Assembly: GCA_025963345.1 (NCBI GenBank)
Contig: JAOPUS010000387.1
Location: 1-7,075 of the forward strand
From: Blastococcus sp.
GTDB lineage: Bacteria > Actinomycetota > Actinomycetes > Mycobacteriales > Geodermatophilaceae
Length of the DNA: 7,075 nucleotides
Direction of reading: 5' to 3'
This document shows, piece by piece, positions 6,122 through 7,075 of the stretch; the stretch's first letter is position 1; each line of letters starts with the position of its first letter. The position numbers and the translations under genes were made by a program. The notes under the pieces are model-generated. The model ran no database searches. It was not told where the DNA came from and saw only the letters and a program-made list of their open reading frames with translations.

Positions 6122-6159
6122 TGCAGACCGGACGCGGACCGCCGGAGCCGTCCGGTGCA
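6122..6159 (-). terminator. Candidate terminator hairpin downstream of the DJ-1 gene
   Basis: ACCGGACG (6127-6134) pairs perfectly with CGTCCGGT (6149-6156), eight base pairs around a 14-base loop. The outer TGC (6122-6124) can add three pairs with GCA (6157-6159) across an AG bulge. It lies about 80 bases past the DJ-1 stop codon. It lacks a U-run, as many actinobacterial terminators do, so function is uncertain. A second, shorter stem GGCAC / GTGCC (6188-6209) lies nearer the stop. Confidence 0.35.
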
Positions 6160-6238
6160 GTCGGCACGAGGCCGTGCGGCGCGGCCGGGCACAGCGGCCG
6201 GAACGTGCCGCCCGACCGCGGCCGACCGCGTCGTCCGG

Positions 6239-6811
6239 TCACCGCGAACCGCTGCCGGCCGACTGCGGCGCCCGGGAGAACTCCGCGACGATCCGTTCGC
6301 AGAACGCGGGCAGGTCGTCCGGCGAGCGGCTCGTCGTGAGGTTGCCGTCGGTGACGACCTCCTCGTCGACGACCTCGGCCCCTGCGTTGCGCAGGTCGGT
6401 GCGCACGCTCGGCCAGGAGGTGAGCCGCCGGCCGCGCGCGACGTCGGCCTCGACGAGGTTCCAGGGCCCGTGGCAGATCGCCGCCACGGGCTTGCCCGAC
6501 TGCACGAAGTTCCGGACGAAGGTGACCGCGGTCGGCTCCATCCGGAGTTTGTCCGGGTTGACGGTGCCGCCTGGGAGCAGCAGGGCGTCGAACTCGTCGG
6601 GCGACGCCTCGCCGACCAGCCGGTCCACGCTGAAGGTGCCGGCGTCCTCCAGGTCGTGCTTGCGGGCAGCGATCTCGCCGGTCTTGATCGACAGCAATAC
6701 GGTCTGCGCGCCGGCCCCGTCCAGGACCTGCCGCGGCTGCTCCAGCTCGACCCGCTCCACGCCGTCGGTCGCCAGGATCGCGACCCGCCGTCCGTTCAGT
6801 TCGCCGGCCAT
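6239..6811 (-). CDS. DJ-1/PfpI family protein (type 1 glutamine amidotransferase-like)
   Basis: 190 residues, normal for the PfpI/YhbO subgroup. Members have been described as intracellular proteases, chaperones or glyoxalase/deglycase-type enzymes; the true substrate cannot be told from sequence. The class I amidotransferase-like fold is visible: RRVAILATDGVERVELEQP (8-26, with E22 at the conserved Glu of the DJ-1 active site), LLLPGG (77-82), the nucleophile elbow AICHGPWNL with Cys113 and His114 (111-119), then LTSWPSVRTDLRNAGAEVV (130-148) and SRSPDDLPAFC (161-171). The latter two closely match PfpI-type proteins. The ATG is one base after the TGA of the dehydrogenase gene (TGA-G-ATG), so the two are co-transcribed and probably coupled. 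The frame remains open further upstream, but that would overlap the dehydrogenase. A role in aldehyde or oxidative stress is inferred from the pair. Confidence 0.93.
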   Translation of the reverse strand: MAGELNGRRVAILATDGVERVELEQPRQVLDGAGAQTVLLSIKTGEIAARKHDLEDAGTFSVDRLVGEASPDEFDALLLPGGTVNPDKLRMEPTAVTFVRNFVQSGKPVAAICHGPWNLVEADVARGRRLTSWPSVRTDLRNAGAEVVDEEVVTDGNLTTSRSPDDLPAFCERIVAEFSRAPQSAGSGSR

Positions 6812-6812
6812 C

Positions 6813-7075
6813 TCAGGCCATCGCCATGTCTGGGTGGAGGACGACCTTGGTCCACCCGTCGTCGCGGGCGTCGAAGTGCTCGTATCCCTCGGGGGCTCTC
6901 TCGAGCGGCAGGTCGTGGCTGACGATCCAGGACGGCGTGGCCTTGCCTCCGGCGACGAGGTCACGCAGCGCGCGGTTGTACCGCTTCACCGGACACTGCC
7001 CGGTGCCCATCTTCTGGCCGCGGAACCAGTGCTCGCCGTAGTCGAACGCGACGAACCCCTCCCTGTACAGCTCGT
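6813..7075 (-). CDS. Zinc-dependent alcohol/formaldehyde dehydrogenase, C-terminal 86 residues (5' end outside window)
   Basis: The visible end reads ELYREGFVAFDYGEHWFRGQ, then MGTGQCPVKRYNRALRDL, a helix-turn region (PSWIVSHDLPLERAPEGYEHF) and DGWTKVVLHP near the C-terminus. This matches the last part of the medium-chain zinc dehydrogenases of the glutathione-independent formaldehyde dehydrogenase type: TGQC-x-VKRYNR, SH-x-LPL-x-x-AP-x-x-Y and TKVVLHP. Those enzymes oxidise aldehydes or alcohols with NAD. The zinc ligands and the nucleotide-binding Rossmann motif are upstream of the window, so substrate and cofactor cannot be checked. The ATG at 7010 is internal, because homologous sequence continues upstream to the window edge. 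The gene is tightly followed by the DJ-1-like gene. Confidence 0.9.
   Translation of the reverse strand, partial: ELYREGFVAFDYGEHWFRGQKMGTGQCPVKRYNRALRDLVAGGKATPSWIVSHDLPLERAPEGYEHFDARDDGWTKVVLHPDMAMA

Larger units (their letters stand above)
5528..6238. other. Intergenic stretch of about 710 bp between the DJ-1 gene and the chaperone operon; no confident gene
   Basis: I see no reading frame on either strand with recognisable homology or a convincing start with SD. The right part (about 5900-6238) should contain the end of the DJ-1 transcript and carries a strong hairpin at 6122-6159 and a weaker one at 6188-6209. The left part (about 5528-5900) should contain the promoter and 5' leader of the chaperone operon. 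It holds perfect or near-perfect hairpins at 5644-5659, 5755-5780, 5790-5804, 5814-5831 and 5838-5864. I could not identify a clear -35/-10 pair. No HAIR operator (CTTGAGT with inverted ACTCAAG) and no CIRCE element (TTAGCACTC with GAGTGCTAA) is present. Confidence 0.7.

Noticed and set aside
5866..6192. Minus-strand frame of 108 codons in the intergenic stretch
   Set aside because: The product is Arg/Gly/Pro-rich, no SD precedes it, and no family is recognisable.
5528..6238. HAIR or CIRCE heat-shock operators
   Set aside because: Read on both strands, I found no CTTGAGT/ACTCAAG pair and no TTAGCACTC/GAGTGCTAA pair.
6239..6964. Longer form of the DJ-1-like protein starting at 6964
   Set aside because: It would run through the well-conserved end of the dehydrogenase, and the extra residues do not resemble the family; the start at 6811 gives the normal length.
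1..7075. tRNA or rRNA genes, CRISPR arrays, insertion sequences or attachment sites
   Set aside because: No regularly spaced repeats, no transposase-like frame, no cloverleaf or rRNA-like stretch was seen.

Overview
This is a high-GC window whose coding sequence is all on the minus strand. GC-ending codons dominate, the stop codons seen are TGA, and gene neighbours are tightly coupled. This suggests a high-GC actinobacterium. The Pseudonocardiales are a guess from general character; nothing in the window fixes the genus.

In transcription order (right to left) there are two blocks. Block 1 (about 7075 to 6239) holds the C-terminal end of a zinc-dependent alcohol/formaldehyde dehydrogenase, then, one base later, a complete DJ-1/PfpI-family protein with its Cys-His pair. 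Both fit aldehyde or oxidative stress defence. Next comes about 710 bp (6238 to 5528) with no confident gene. It contains several strong inverted repeats, a tandem GGTT(C/CA)ACC-type motif and two very small, doubtful ORFs.

Block 2 (5527 to 1) is one compact chaperone operon of six genes: a GSP17M-like membrane stress protein, dnaK, grpE, a zinc-finger-less DnaJ (CbpA type), a CbpM-like modulator and clpB (3' end outside the window). Junctions run from a 10-bp overlap to a 6-bp gap, so the genes are almost certainly co-transcribed and partly translationally coupled. The products cover a whole disaggregation pathway: ClpB extracts chains from aggregates, the J-protein delivers clients to DnaK, GrpE exchanges nucleotide, and CbpM would restrain or tune the J-protein.

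The operon is not the textbook actinobacterial dnaK-grpE-dnaJ-hspR unit. The J-protein has no cysteine at all, the fourth gene looks like CbpM rather than HspR, and I found no HAIR or CIRCE operator upstream. DnaK also carries a segment in its nucleotide-binding domain, about 22 residues longer than in mycobacterial DnaK as I recall it, that resembles the Gram-negative form. Together these point to a second, divergent or laterally acquired chaperone module under non-HspR control. That is an inference to be tested against the rest of the genome.
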